Below, in pieces: positions 22,757 through 33,810 of a stretch of 64,000 nucleotides of DNA. The position numbers were made by a program, and so were the translations under genes. The notes beneath the pieces are model-generated. The model had not been told where the DNA came from and did not search any database. It saw only the letters and a program-made list of their open reading frames with translations. The stretch lies in contig OY757904.1 in NCBI GenBank assembly GCA_963585895.1, positions 71,158,139 to 71,222,138 on the forward strand, read 5' to 3'. Positions within the stretch are counted from its first letter, which is position 1. Each line of letters opens with the position of its first letter. Source of the stretch: Sepioteuthis lessoniana (taxonomy: Eukaryota > Mollusca > Cephalopoda > Myopsida > Loliginidae).

Positions 22757-22975
22757 TTATCCCACCTAAGGATCCATGAGAAACTGCTGGAGAAGGAAGG
22801 ACGAACTCATAAGTGACGTTCTTTAATGGACTCCTACACATAGACGAGACAATAATGGCCGACCAACTCAGTGCGGACACCGGGTATAGCGTAGAAGACC
22901 ATCCAGGAGCGATGGTAGATAGGGACTTATGTAGTTTGAGAATCAGAGAAATCTGCTCCCAACGTGACTTGACGA
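22757..22975 (+). pseudogene. RTE-type LINE reverse transcriptase, C-terminal fragment
   Basis: The fragment translates, with frame changes, to pieces of the C-terminal tail of RTE-clade proteins (GRTHK, TPTHR, GRPTQ and a terminal tail), matching the better preserved copy at 59083-59563. The two share GACGAACTCATAAGTGA versus GACGAGCTCATAAGTGA at the DNA level. The 169-residue minus-strand frame across this region is an antisense shadow. A repeat family 1 copy starts directly after it. Confidence 0.75.
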
Positions 22976-22976
22976 T

Positions 22977-23425
22977 TTTTGGTTTGGTTTTGTTAAATGG
23001 CACGTCAACCATTGTGGGTCATTAAAGCAGAATCTATTTCTATACATATAAACAGATCTATTTCAAACGATTCAGTTAAGCATTGAACACAGTTTCAATG
23101 TATTTGTAACAGTGATATTTCAAACAATGTTTCAATGTCAAAAACAGTTCTATATAAATCAATTCAGTTCAACATAAGTATATATGTTAGTTCTATAAAA
23201 CCCATAGATACGACCCTATCAGGTACTTCCGCACTGAGTCAGAAGGGATCTGGGATCGATCGCACTGAAGGGGAACTCTGCATTCCCGAAAGCTCCAGCA
23301 TTACTAGAACCACACCATCAGATTGCTTAGTATTATATCAAGGACATTCATTGGAGAGGGTCTAACACCTCTACAGAGATCCAATCGGCGTATTCTACAG
23401 CCCCAGTTGATAGGGAGGGTGACTT
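22977..23425 (+). repeat. repeat family 1 copy
   Basis: Starts TTTGGTTTGGTTTTGTTAAA then TGGCACGTCAACCATTG. It has two to three internal CTATTTCAAACGATTCAG-type units and the 3' blocks ATAGATACGACCCTATCAGG and GGCGTATTCTACAGCCCCAG. Confidence 0.85.
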
Positions 23426-23429
23426 GATG

Positions 23430-24590
23430 ATAATAAAGGATGCAGTATCCAAGGAAAATCAGAAATTTCGACGAGCAGAATTATTGTAGCCACCTCTAAG
23501 CCACGAGGAGTTAATCTTGAACCCTGTTGAACTATAGTAAAAGGTACTCTCGTGTTAGATGCGAGAAATGATCACATAAGTCAACTACGGACATTTGGAA
23601 AGTACCAGCAAGTTAGTTTGCTACTGACTGAGCGACAAAGAACGACCTAAATTTTGAGGCTACCTTATCTTATGAAATAGATCTTCTTTCATTTTCATTG
23701 GAATACTACTCCACTTCTACTCGCGTTTGAATCTAATCAACAGATGAAAAATGTAATTTTTTTTTCTAAAACAGTGTCTGACATTTTCCTTTTTCACGAT
23801 ATGAACATGTATTCATGTCTTTATAAGGTCTTTGTCTCCACCAATTTTCGATGAGACTTAACAAAGCCATCTGGTGGTACACACTTGTTTCCCAATCCGT
23901 ATAAAGTCAGGAATTCTAGAGTCTATTGTCTAGAAATGCAGACTCTATCATCTTGAAAAATAAACAGAAAAATTATCTTTTTCATCCGTTTACATCTTTT
24001 ATCTTGCACGAATTTTTCAAAGCATAAACTTATCGTACAATAATGACGTTTTTGTCAACACCAGTCTGGAAGACATAGACAGAGTATAATCTAAGAGCTG
24101 AGAAAGCTCTACGTACCCCCTCCAAGAAAATCACTTTGAAAAGAGTAGTATTGTTTACGATAATCATTTTTTCTTATCCCTGGTGAATAAGGATAAATTC
24201 TATCGTTCTCAAAAGACACGCCGACCTTCCACTGACTCATACGTGAATACTTAACGAATATACCATAGGGAAAACAAAATTTCTGTCTATCAACAGACGT
24301 ATGAGACTGGTTTCAGCCCGCCTATTACATGATAGTTCAGCTTGTAAGTTCACTGACGATAAACCGTGGGTAAGTCTTGTTCTAGAACATTCCCAAGGCA
24401 TCAAATAATTTTAAAAACAAATGTATGATTTAATTTGATCTGATAGAGCAACACTATATAGGATAGAAAACGCACAAATAATAATTTCTACATAAAGAAA
24501 TCAGATAAGTCTTTGTCAAAAGAAGCTACCATAGGATTTTCGATGTAAAACAATCACATACACAAATACACATATATATAAATATATACA
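23430..24590. other. no recognisable feature
   Basis: Mixed AT-rich sequence with no coding or transposon signature that I can recognise. Confidence 0.45.
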
Positions 24591-24594
24591 CGAC

Positions 24595-24700
24595 CCTCGG
24601 GTGGTGTAATGATTATCAAGCAAGACAAACAAACCTTCCCGAGTGAGTTCACGCCTCACTGGGTACTACAGTCACATGACTTTGTGCCAAATCAAAACGA
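24595..24700 (+). mobile_element. tRNA-derived SINE head
   Basis: A-box-like GGGTGGTGTAATGATTATC and B-box-like GAGTGAGTTCACGCCTC, with CAAGCAAGACAAACAAACCT between them. A related ACAAGCAAACCT...CGAGTGAATTC arrangement is at 38.8 kb. Confidence 0.6.
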
Positions 24701-24823
24701 AAAGCTTAATACATTAATATATATATTACACGCAATACGGGTTATTTGTACTTCCATGTTCTACTTTTGATGTATATGGAAAATAGAACTTATTGTTTAA
24801 ATTTCTATAAAAATATTTACTTT

Positions 24824-24826
<3 letters not shown>

Positions 24827-24885
<59 letters not shown>
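24827..24885. repeat. (TA)n microsatellite
   Basis: Uninterrupted TA array. Confidence 0.97.
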
Positions 24886-24888
<3 letters not shown>

Positions 24889-25347
24889 TTCCTGAACAGC
24901 GTCATTCCCACCACTTTGATGTAAAAAAACTCTCGAAGAAAGAATATCCTGTATAATATGCAGTATTTTGTTTTTAGAATGAATAGCAACTAAATTTAAA
25001 TTAAATTTGGACTTTTATCAATTTTATTTTGGTTAGTACAGTCTAAATATAGGAATTTGTATAGTTTACATTATGTTTAAAATCATAATTTACCCATTAT
25101 TTAAAGTAATCGCACGGACATATTCATAGCAAAAGGCAACGAGTTTGCTGCGAAAATAACCTCACATTGGAGAAAAACTCATAAAGAGGAATTGCTTTTC
25201 GTTATCCCGTCCCAAATATGGGGAAGTGTGTGGCCTGGAAACAAATAATTCTTGATTATTATAAGCAGCACAAACTTTTCAGCTTAAAAATCAGAAAAAT
25301 AGTGCCAATTAAACATAATCTTGATACAATAAATTTAATTGTTTTGT

Positions 25348-25349
<2 letters not shown>

Positions 25350-25402
<53 letters not shown>
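25350..25402. repeat. (TA)n microsatellite at a SINE 3' end
   Basis: TA array that directly continues the 3' end of the minus-strand hammerhead SINE fragment. Confidence 0.95.
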
Positions 25403-25406
<4 letters not shown>

Positions 25407-25443
25407 ACAGAATGTTTCGTTGTATAACAACTCTTCAGTGCGC
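25401..25443 (-). ncRNA. hammerhead ribozyme lacking stem I
   Basis: Minus strand: CTGAAGA at 25438-25432 (position 7 is free to vary, so this is an acceptable core), stem II GTTG/CAAC (25431-25428, 25422-25419) with loop TTATA, GAAA at 25418-25415, stem III ACA/TGT with loop TTC, and GTC ending at 25406. The stem I strand GCGCA has no partner because microsatellite follows the cleavage site. The core is intact but cleavage as it stands is unlikely. Confidence 0.7.
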
Positions 25444-25455
25444 TTAGACCTGTTA
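25401..25455 (-). mobile_element. SINE 3' fragment with hammerhead core
   Basis: Minus strand reads GGTCTAAGCGCACTGAAGAG and on through GTTGTTATACAACGAAAC. This is the same linker and body as the SINEs at 2.0 and 10.6 kb; the tRNA head is missing. The element passes into (TA)n. Confidence 0.75.
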
Positions 25456-25978
25456 GAAATTTTTTGTCAAAGAATGCTTATTTTAGTTTGATAGTTATGT
25501 CTCTGTTTAGAAAAAATATCATTTGATTTAATGATTTAGACACATGGATAGAAACCTGTTTATGGATATCATAGATAGAAAAGCTAACATTTTTAAATAT
25601 GTATGAATCTAGAATGCCAATCAATGTTTGTTTTCCATATGTGAGAATCAAACTCATTAAAGAACTGTGTACAAGAATATATAAAGAGAGAGAAAGAAAG
25701 ATAGGAGGACGATACATTTTAAGAATGACCCGTGATAATATTGAGGATTTTATTTTGGAATATAGAACGTTTCATAATAACGTTGGTTACATCGAGATGC
25801 TGAATGATTTAAAAAAAGTCGTTCTGTTTGAAAATTAACATAAAATGAGATCATCTTTCATTTGCTAACTTAACAGTAAATCGTATTTATCTCTAAGAAA
25901 TTTTGGGGTATAATGTTCCATTGAAAATTTTCGTCATATAAAAATGCATATGTGAACACATACACACGCACAGTTATG

Positions 25979-25994
25979 TATATATGTGTGTGTT

Positions 25995-26046
<52 letters not shown>

Positions 26047-26069
26047 TATATATATATCTGTGTGTGTGT

Positions 26070-26103
<34 letters not shown>
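25979..26103. repeat. (TG)n-(AG)n-(TG)n compound microsatellite
   Basis: TG, then AG from 26012 to about 26044, a short TA stretch and TG again. The 65-91 residue frames here are translations of this repeat. Confidence 0.97.
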
Positions 26104-26105
<2 letters not shown>

Positions 26106-26163
26106 AGCGGAGTTTAACAGTTCTTAATTCAGGAAAACTAAGCATTTAATCCTGTTAAATACA

Positions 26164-26250
<87 letters not shown>

Positions 26251-26259
26251 ACTCCTTTC

Positions 26260-26298
<39 letters not shown>
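26164..26298. repeat. (TA)n arrays flanking an inverted SINE-start fragment
   Basis: Two TA arrays separated by GGACTCCTTTCAAT (26249-26262), the near-complement of the SINE start at 26299-26312. Confidence 0.9.
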
Positions 26299-26301
<3 letters not shown>

Positions 26302-26470
26302 TAAAGGAGTCCTCATGGTGTAGTGGCCAGCGTACTGGACTATGACTACTTGTTAGCAAGTTCAAGCTCTAGTCGTTCTTTTGTGTTCACTTTCGGACTA
26401 ATACTCTTGAAAAAGACATGATCTCCTAATATGAAAGCTATGGTAAAAAAATAGTATTCTCCTTGATAGA
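26299..26470 (+). mobile_element. tRNA-derived SINE (5.7-kb family)
   Basis: Head: GGAGTCCTCATGGTGTAGTG with A box, B-box-like AAGTTCAAGCTCTAG about 45 bp later. Body: CGGACTAATACTCTTGAAAA followed by AGACATGATCTCC. Confidence 0.75.
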
Positions 26471-27227
26471 TTGCTTAGTCATTTGATAAACCAGGAATAC
26501 TGATATGCAAAAAATACAAGGTCTTCTTTTTTTGCACATTGTTAAAAAAAAAGGATAAGAATTATAAATCTTTCCAGGCATCCGTCGTTTCTGGATATAT
26601 CATTATTTTATACAAATCTCTTGAACACTGGAACTCTCAAACGAAACATTATATTGTTATATTGTTGACAGTTTTGAGGTCGTAGAGTTTCGTGACAAAT
26701 AATTATAAAACAAATAAATATCCTTTCAAAGCCACACAAAATGTAATATTCATTATAAAAGAAAGTAGATATGGCAATCTGACTTCAAATCAAGGACGTT
26801 GTAGTTTGCATTTCTTAATGCGCTATTTACTTTGGGAAATGTATGCAACAAAATATTCTACCTGTAACGCTAAGGGATCAGATATAATAAGATGTAACAC
26901 CTCGCACACAGCTATAAACAGAGAGCTACATTACGAAATCCAATAATAAATAGGTGTAACATTTCTCCAAGTAAAAAGCGGCTCCTTTGTTTCTTAATAT
27001 ATGAAAATTCATTACTGTCAGCAACAGTCGTCACCGAAACGAGAGAGGAATATAGATTGAAAAAATTACTGGTATTCATTTGAAATGGTAAAAGCCTCAT
27101 TCGTGAGAGACGAACGATCAAAAAACTGGCTTCATTACTTCACCCTATCACTCTCACAGAACCGCTTGTGCTTTGAACACGAATCTGTCCGACCAAATGC
27201 AACCCTTTGCTTCCGACTATAAGTCTT

Positions 27228-27817
27228 TCTCTCTCTCTCTCTATCTCTCTCTCTCTCTCTCTCTGAACTTGCACTGAAACCTTATAATCTCTTAAAATAT
27301 TTCTTTAATTGCTGTTTATATAATTACTAAAAATCATTCAAGTGTTACGTCATCCAAGAAACTTACCAGCTATGCAGCATCACTCAATCCACAGCTGACG
27401 AAATGATCATCTTTATACATCCTCGAATTTCAAAACAACATGTCATTTTCAAACCCTGCTATTTGTGCTCCATTTTGTAACATATTGACCTTCGATCCAG
27501 CCGTCAATCAAGAAACAGGGACTTTCTCTCTCTCTCTCTATCTCTCTCTCTCTCTCTCTGAACTTGCACTGAAACCTTATATTCTCTTAAAATATTTCTT
27601 TAATTGCTGTTTATATAATTACTAAAAATCATTCAAGTGTTACGTCATCCAAGAAACTTACCAGCTATGCAGCATCACTCAATCCACAGCTGACGAAATG
27701 ATCATCTTTATACATCCTCGAATTTCAAAACAACATGTCATTTTCAGACCCTGCTATTTGTGCTCCATTTTGTAACATATTGACCTTCGATCCAGCCGTC
27801 AATCAAGAAACAGGGAC
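27228..27817. repeat. 295-bp tandem duplication
   Basis: Unit 27228-27522 is repeated at 27523-27817 with only a few differences (for example TATAATCTC versus TATATTCTC). Each unit starts with a (CT)n run, includes GAACTTGCACTGAAACC and ends AAGAAACAGGGAC. The last 47 bp of each unit are the first 47 bp of the LTR at 27771, so the duplication happened after the LTR inserted. The near-identity implies it is young. Confidence 0.95.
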
Positions 27818-27887
27818 AACCTTGACCGTGGACAGGTTGAATTCGGTTCAATTGCGACGCCCACGGATAGAAGGTGGACGTCAAATA

Positions 27888-27895
27888 TTTATATA
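27888..27895 (+). promoter_or_regulatory. LTR TATA box
   Basis: TTTATATA preceding AACCCGG, 117 bp into the LTR and 208 bp upstream of its AATAAA. Confidence 0.6.
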
Positions 27896-28102
27896 ACCCG
27901 GTGCCACAGTTGGAGTCAATTAGTTGGAGTTGGAGTTCGAGTTCGAGGCAGTGAGAACCAGCTCCCAGCAGAGGGCTTGAGCTTTCAGGACCCACGGTTG
28001 AGCAGCCCAGCTGAATGAGAGAGATGAACTTGAGGCCAATATGTTGCAGTCAGTTCTGTCTCCAACTTACCTCTCACACACAACACTTTCGCAAACCTTT
28101 CG

Positions 28103-28108
28103 AATAAA
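28103..28108 (+). promoter_or_regulatory. LTR polyadenylation signal
   Basis: AATAAA, 108 bp before the LTR end. Confidence 0.65.
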
Positions 28109-28544
28109 GTGTAAGAGGTATATTTTTATAAAGAAGTGTGTTCTTTCGTCAATATTGTTGATTATGTTCCCGCATGTATATGTGTATAGTTGTATATGTA
28201 TTACGGCTATGCAACACATTTGACCTTCGTACGCGACGTACACTTTAATTCAAATTATTTAACTAACTCTCAATTTATTGCTACAAATAAAATGATTAGC
28301 TATAATTATTAATTACCATACGTAATCTTATTACATATCCCCGACTTTAGATCATTAGATAGGCAGACAGGGCACTTTATCTATGATGAGACAACCGGTC
28401 GAGGAGAAGGAAAACTCCGAATTCAAACCTCATCATGTACGTGCAGAGAGACAGATAATTACAAATATCCTTTCAGATTGAATAATAATATGCTGAAAAG
28501 AATAAATCTTTTATTTTGAGTTTAAAGGAGCCATACATATTTGG

Positions 28545-28548
28545 TATA

Positions 28549-28592
<44 letters not shown>
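28545..28592. repeat. (TA)n microsatellite
   Basis: TA array with one CA interruption. It is preceded by TTTAAAGGAGCC, resembling the start of the SINE at 26.3 kb. Confidence 0.95.
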
Positions 28593-29064
28593 TGTAATAT
28601 AAAACAGTTTCGTATATGTGATTCTGCATTTCACATTCAACACTTCCAGATGAGCTCATATCCACACTCTTAAAATATCTTCTATGTAAATAATTGTTTT
28701 AATTAACAGACACGCACAATATTTACATTGGGATTTCTTTGATGGATATTTCTTTTTGTCGGCTGTAGCTTTTGATGTAAATTAGGACTTGAGACATGTG
28801 AATTAAAGCTCACATGAATATCATACACAAAAGAAAAAAAAACCTTAATCAAGATATTTTAGCATTTTATTTGTCAGTGGAAATATCGTAGGTATTCTCG
28901 TGCATATAGCACTATATCTTATTGATTAAGACAATTTCACTGCAAATATATATATATTTGTAATCAAAATCGATTTAAGTGGGTTGTTGTCACGATTAAG
29001 ATTAAGTATGAATAAAAAAAATAAAGGAAACGTCTAATATCTACCCAATATTTTCATCAAATAT

Positions 29065-29070
<6 letters not shown>

Positions 29071-29113
<43 letters not shown>
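29071..29113. repeat. (TA)n microsatellite
   Basis: Uninterrupted TA array. Confidence 0.97.
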
Positions 29114-29116
<3 letters not shown>

Positions 29117-29179
29117 AAAGGGCTGGAAGATTTACTGAGATATGTTTTTGCATAGAAATTGATCAACATTTTATACATC

Positions 29180-29185
<6 letters not shown>

Positions 29186-29247
<62 letters not shown>

Positions 29248-29302
29248 AATTTACTAAATTTATACGTTGTTCACTTGCTAAATATTCTGGGTGTGTGTAT
29301 GT

Positions 29303-29376
<74 letters not shown>
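29186..29376. repeat. (TA)n and (TG)n microsatellites
   Basis: TA to about 29243, a 48-bp gap, then TG to 29376. The 64-90 residue frames here are repeat translations. Confidence 0.97.
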
Positions 29377-29377
<1 letters not shown>

Positions 29378-29542
29378 CCGAATATTCAATATCCTTCGTG
29401 AAACAGATTGCATCAAAAATAAAATCGAATTTATGAATTTCATTTTAGGAAATATTCAGAATAATTTCCCAAATGAAATAAAGAGATGGCTTTGAGAAAT
29501 AAGATATATTGATCCTTTCTCTTTTTAATCATCACTCATAAA

Positions 29543-29545
<3 letters not shown>

Positions 29546-29589
<44 letters not shown>
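29546..29589. repeat. (TA)n microsatellite
   Basis: Uninterrupted TA array. Confidence 0.97.
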
Positions 29590-29591
<2 letters not shown>

Positions 29592-29734
29592 ATTGACTTA
29601 TGCGTATAAAACGTTTTAATGAATGTAAGAGTTGGAAAAAGCTAAGTAAATTATCCGTCTTTTTGTATAAGCTAATCAAACATTCTCTACATACATAATA
29701 CTCTTTACTTTGGATCAATTGCAAAAATTAGACA

Positions 29735-30470
29735 TTTGAAACTTGTTTTTTATTATTAATAATATTATTATTCTTGTTACTTACTCTTTAGAGTTTTTCA
29801 CATCAGTGTTAGCTGATGGTATTTCACCAGATTTTGAGTGACAGCCAGTTTCTTCAAGTCTGCAGGACTCTCCTCAGTATTCTGGCTGCTTTTAATAATG
29901 CCATAGTTTAGATGGTCTCCACTCGTCAGCCAACTTCCAAGTTCCCCAGTCCCTTTAATATTCATTTATTTACTGTACCAAAAGCACCAATCACTATTGG
30001 TATAATTGTCACTTTCATGTTCCATTTTTTTTTTCAATTCCATAACAATGTTTAAGTACTCATCCTTCTTTTCTAATTCTTTAAGTTTTATTCCGTGCTT
30101 AGCCAGGACACCAAAGTCGACATTTTGCATGTTCTCGTTTTTTTTGTTGATTATTATTAGGTCTGGTCTTCTGGCCGAGATTAGGTGATCCTTCTGAATG
30201 TCAAAGTTCCATTGGAGTTTATGTGTGTTGTTTTCAAGGACAGGTGCTAGGTTGTGAAATTAAGATTTCTTGCACATCTCCCAGTAGATTACCTTGCCCA
30301 CGTAATCGTGTCTAGTCTTATACGCCTTCTGTGCTAATTTGCTGCATTCGCTTATTATGTGATTGATGGTTTCATCTCTGTAACCGCATAGCTTACATTT
30401 ACTATTTAGTTGCGGATTATCTATTCTCGCTTTTCTTATGCTGGTCCAAGTTTTCTTGTGTGAGATTTTG
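29735..30470 (-). pseudogene. Dong/R4-like LINE 3' end, copy A
   Basis: Read on the minus strand, the remnant encodes the C-terminal part of a LINE protein. A CCHC zinc knuckle (CKLCG...HIISEC, around 30360-30405) is followed by a restriction-like endonuclease segment with RRPDLIIINKK (around 30140-30180), then VDFGVL and KLKELEKKDEYL. Such a knuckle plus PD-(D/E)xK-like nuclease after the reverse transcriptase is characteristic of the R2/R4 group of non-LTR retrotransposons. The 3' end is tailed by an imperfect (ATT)n at 29745-29775. Frameshifts and stops break the frame. Its 5'-truncated end abuts the tail of copy B. Confidence 0.8.
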
Positions 30471-30850
30471 TTTTATTATTGCTTACTTCTGGAGAATTCT
30501 TCACATCAATTTTAGCTGATGTTTTTTTTTTTTACTGGAGTTTGAGTGACAGGAAGTCTCGTCATGTCTCCAGGACTCTTGACAGTATTCTGACCGTTCT
30601 CAATAATGTTGTAGTTTGGATTGTCTCCACTCGTCTTCCTACCTCCAAGTAATCCAGTCCCTTTAATAATCTTTTGGTGACTGTACCAAAAGCACCAATG
30701 ACGATTGGTATAATTGTCCCCTTCATGTACGATATTTTTTTCAATTCCCTATCAAAGTTGAGGTACCTATCCTTCCTCAAAATTCACTCTTTCAAATATT
30801 TTTAAATGGCAAGCTGCACTTTTTGGCATTCTCGCTGGATGGTCTTATTT
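30471..30850 (-). pseudogene. Dong/R4-like LINE 3' end, copy B
   Basis: The minus-strand frame 30780-30562 encodes the C-terminal tail of the same protein, with TIIPIVIGAFGTVTKRL and ETIQTTTLLRTVRILSRVLE as recognisable blocks. A short ATT tail (TTTTATTATT, 30471-30480) lies between it and copy A. Confidence 0.8.
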
Positions 30851-31014
30851 ACGATTTCAGATTGTTTTTCTGTTGATCTAAAGATAAACTCATATTGATA
30901 TTGAAGAAAACCAAACATCCAGCCCACATTATAGTGTTTGGGATGATGTCGACGTTAGGCATCCATTAATCTTTTCTCGTGGCCACAGATTCGGTACACA
31001 GACGTACATCGAAT

Positions 31015-31835
31015 GTTTTGTTTGGCTTGCTTTGGTTTGGTTTTATGGCATATCAACCATTGTACGTCATTAAATGACAAATCATTTTATTAAAATTAGT
31101 AAAATATGGCTTCTTAACACATTTTGTTAATAACATTTTTAAACACGCCCGGGTTTCTTTTCGCACAGTTAAATGGTTTCACTTAATTTCAAACAACTCA
31201 TAAGTACACAGTTTTTTGTTCATACGCATTTAGTCATATATTTAAATACAGTTTTTTTTGTTTACACAACATTAGATATAAGAACATATCAATTTCAAGG
31301 AATTAAATCAAGCGTAAGTACAGTTTAAAAGTCAGCATTTTCATTTCAAACTATTCAGTTTTGCATGTTAACAAAGTCAAATCGTTCCTAGTATTGCCAT
31401 GTATCAATAACAATTTAGTTATATATCAGTCATTTGTTAAATACAGGTAAATATATAAAAAAGGTTTATTTCAAAACAATTCAGTTTTGCTTAAGTACAG
31501 TTTTTCTTCACACATATCTAAATATAAAAATAGTTCTATTTCAACCATTTCAAGCAATTCTGTTAGCCAGAATACACAGTTTAAACGTCGAACAGTTATT
31601 TTTGATCCATAGATTGACCCTATTAATACCTACCACTCCTGGTCATAGAGGACGTGGGAGCGATGGCAATGAAGGGTGACTCTACAATCTCCAAAGCTCC
31701 GGTATTACTGAAGCCTTACCATAAGATAGTTTAGCGTTTTATCCTGTATATTCGTTGGGTGAGACTTACCCCTCGGCAGAGATGCAGTTGGTGTATCCTG
31801 CAGCCCCAGAGAAAGGGCCATTGAGTTTCTATTGA
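31015..31835 (+). repeat. repeat family 1, long copy
   Basis: Starts TTGGTTTGGTTTTATGGC then ATATCAACCATTGTACGTC. It carries about seven degenerate internal units of the ATTTCAA...TTCAGTTTTGC motif (31180-31600), more than other copies, then the usual 3' block ending GGTGTATCCTGCAGCCCCAG. Confidence 0.85.
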
Positions 31836-32008
31836 AAATAATGCTGGCCTATATCTAGATAGGGGAGTGGCTGGAAGACCCTACGACTGGCAACAGGACT
31901 CTACGTCATGCAAAACAAGTAGATAAGCCCACTTTCAGCAGTCAGAATATTTCTTGCGCCCCCATCACCTAACATCTGGCCACCTAATTTCCCAGATTGC
32001 AAATCGCC

Positions 32009-32015
<7 letters not shown>

Positions 32016-32068
<53 letters not shown>
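32016..32068. repeat. (ATT)n tail of LINE copy C
   Basis: Uninterrupted ATT array at the LINE 3' end. Confidence 0.95.
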
Positions 32069-32069
<1 letters not shown>

Positions 32070-32379
32070 CTCATAAGAGCTTTTCGCATCAGCGTTAGCC
32101 GATGATTTTTAACTGGAGTCTGAGTGACAGCAAGTCTCCTCAAATCTCCAGGAATCTTCTCAGTATTCTAGCCGTTCTCAATAATGCTATTGTTAGGATG
32201 GTTTCCACCCGTCCGCCAACTTCCAATTCCTCCAGTCCCTTTAGTTATCCTTTAGTTACTGTTACGCACGAATTATAATTGGTATAATTGTCACCTGCAT
32301 GTTCCACAGTTTTTTCAATTCCCTAGCAAGGTCGAGGTACTTATCCTTCATTTCACATTCTTTCAGTTTTATTCTGTGG

Positions 32380-33123
32380 TTAGCCAGGACAGCATAGTCT
32401 CTTTTTTTGTTGATTATTATTAAGTCTGGTGCTGGCCGAGATTAGTAGATCCGTGTGTATGCCGAAGTCCCATAGGAGTTTATTTATATCATTTTCTAGG
32501 ACAGGTACTGGGTTGTGCATATACCATTTGTTTGTATGGTCAAACTTAAATTTCTTGCACATCTCCCAGTAGATCACTTTGCCGACCCAGTCATGTCTAG
32601 TCTTATATTCCTTCTGTGCTAATTTGCTGCATTCGCTTATTATGTGATTGATGGTTTCATCTCTGTCACCACATAGCCTGCGTTTGCTAATTTGTTGAGT
32701 CTTATCTATTCTCGCTTTGATATGACTGGGTCTTACAGCGTTATCTTGTGCTGCTATTAGAAGAGATTCTGTTTTTCTCTTAAAGTTTCCTTTTCTTAGC
32801 CATGTCCATGTTTTGTCGTTTGAGATTTTGTATATTAGTCGTTTAAACCGCCCATAGAGTTGTTTTCCTTCCCATTTTTGTTTCCTAGTTATTGTCATTC
32901 TATTGTCCATCGTGTTATCAGTATAGTTTCTGATGGCTGTAATGAGTACTCCTTCGTGTTTTTGTATATAGTCTTCGAGTCGTTGTATCGATGCGTCAAC
33001 GCTGTCTTCAATGCTGGCAAGTCCTCTTCCTCCCTCTTTTCTTGAAACATATAGTCTGTCAACGTCGTCTCTGAGATGAAAAGCCTTATGCTTTCTCATT
33101 AGTTTTCTTGTTCTTTGGTCCAT
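32380..33123 (-). pseudogene. LINE C-terminal ORF (thumb, zinc knuckle, endonuclease start)
   Basis: This 247-codon frame is the longest in the window. Residues 1-30 carry the conserved DDVDRLYVSRKEGGRGL block found downstream of the reverse transcriptase. Residues 148-165 are the zinc knuckle: Cys151, His160 and Cys165 are present, but the first cysteine, still C in copy A, is Arg148 here. Around residue 228 a frameshift replaces the expected RPDLIIINKK of the nuclease by TRLNNNQQKK, so the catalytic domain is lost. The methionine is not a real start; the coding sequence continues upstream into the YMDD-containing region in other frames. Confidence 0.85.
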
Positions 33124-33743
33124 TTGTTTAAGTTCGTCTCTGGTCCACTTGAGAAAGGGTCTGGAATATCTAACGAGTGGTACAGCCCAGGTATTTATTC
33201 CTTTGATAAGATTTCTGCAATTGTTTTTTTTTCTCGAGTAGTTTGCTATTTCTCCTGAGATATTCTTTCTGAGTGTTTTCTTTCATTTCCACTTGTTTGA
33301 TGGCGTCAGCCTCAAAGATGCCTATGTATTTGTTGGTTTCGTTTTCTGCGAGAGTTTTAATCTTATTTTGTTTGGTAGTTCTATTCCATCAGTTAGCTGC
33401 CGTTTGCCGCTTTTCATTGCATGCATTGCACGCTTTTTTTATGCCAAATTCCATTACGATGTCCCTACTGTATATTCTAACTGTGTGTATTAGGGTTTCC
33501 AGTTCTTTTTCACTTTTTTGCTAGTAGCTCGACGTCGTCCATGTATATTAAATGATTAACTTTTCACTGCGGTCTACTAAGTTTGTATCCGGCTGTACAT
33601 TTTCTGAGTATGTGGTTAAGTGGCATCATAGCAATTATGAATAGTAAGGGTGATAGAGCATCTCCTTGGAAAATACCTCTTTGGATTTTTGCTTCAGCTA
33701 GTCTTCTTCCTCCTGCTTTCAATTCCACACTCCAGGTTTTCAA

Positions 33744-33810
<67 letters not shown>

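Larger units (their letters stand above)
27771..28216 (+). mobile_element. solo LTR, Gypsy-like, with CATTT duplication
   Basis: Begins TGTAACATATTGACC and ends CTATGCAACA. It is flanked by CATTT on both sides (27766-27770 and 28217-28221), a 5-bp duplication typical of Gypsy-type integration. A TATA box lies at 27888-27895 and a polyadenylation signal AATAAA at 28103-28108, giving a normal U3-R-U5 order in 446 bp. There is no internal domain, so it is a solo LTR. The 83-residue minus-strand frame inside it is spurious. Confidence 0.9.
32005..33743 (-). mobile_element. Dong/R4-like LINE, copy C, 5'-truncated
   Basis: The longest copy. From its 5' end on the minus strand it contains the reverse transcriptase palm segment IQRGIFQGDALSPLLF (around 33630-33690), the YMDD catalytic box at 33545-33534, the thumb and connection, a zinc knuckle and the start of the endonuclease. 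The 3' tail is (ATT)n at 32016-32068. The 5' truncation point falls directly in another (ATT)n, 33744-33811. The element is thus bounded by ATT repeats on both sides. Bombyx Dong, of the R4 clade, is known to insert into TAA repeats, so targeted insertion is a reasonable inference. Several frameshifts make it non-functional. Confidence 0.85.

Noticed and set aside
22503..23012. 169-residue minus-strand open frame
   Set aside because: It is antisense to the RTE fragment and the start of a repeat family 1 copy, and shows no recognisable domain.
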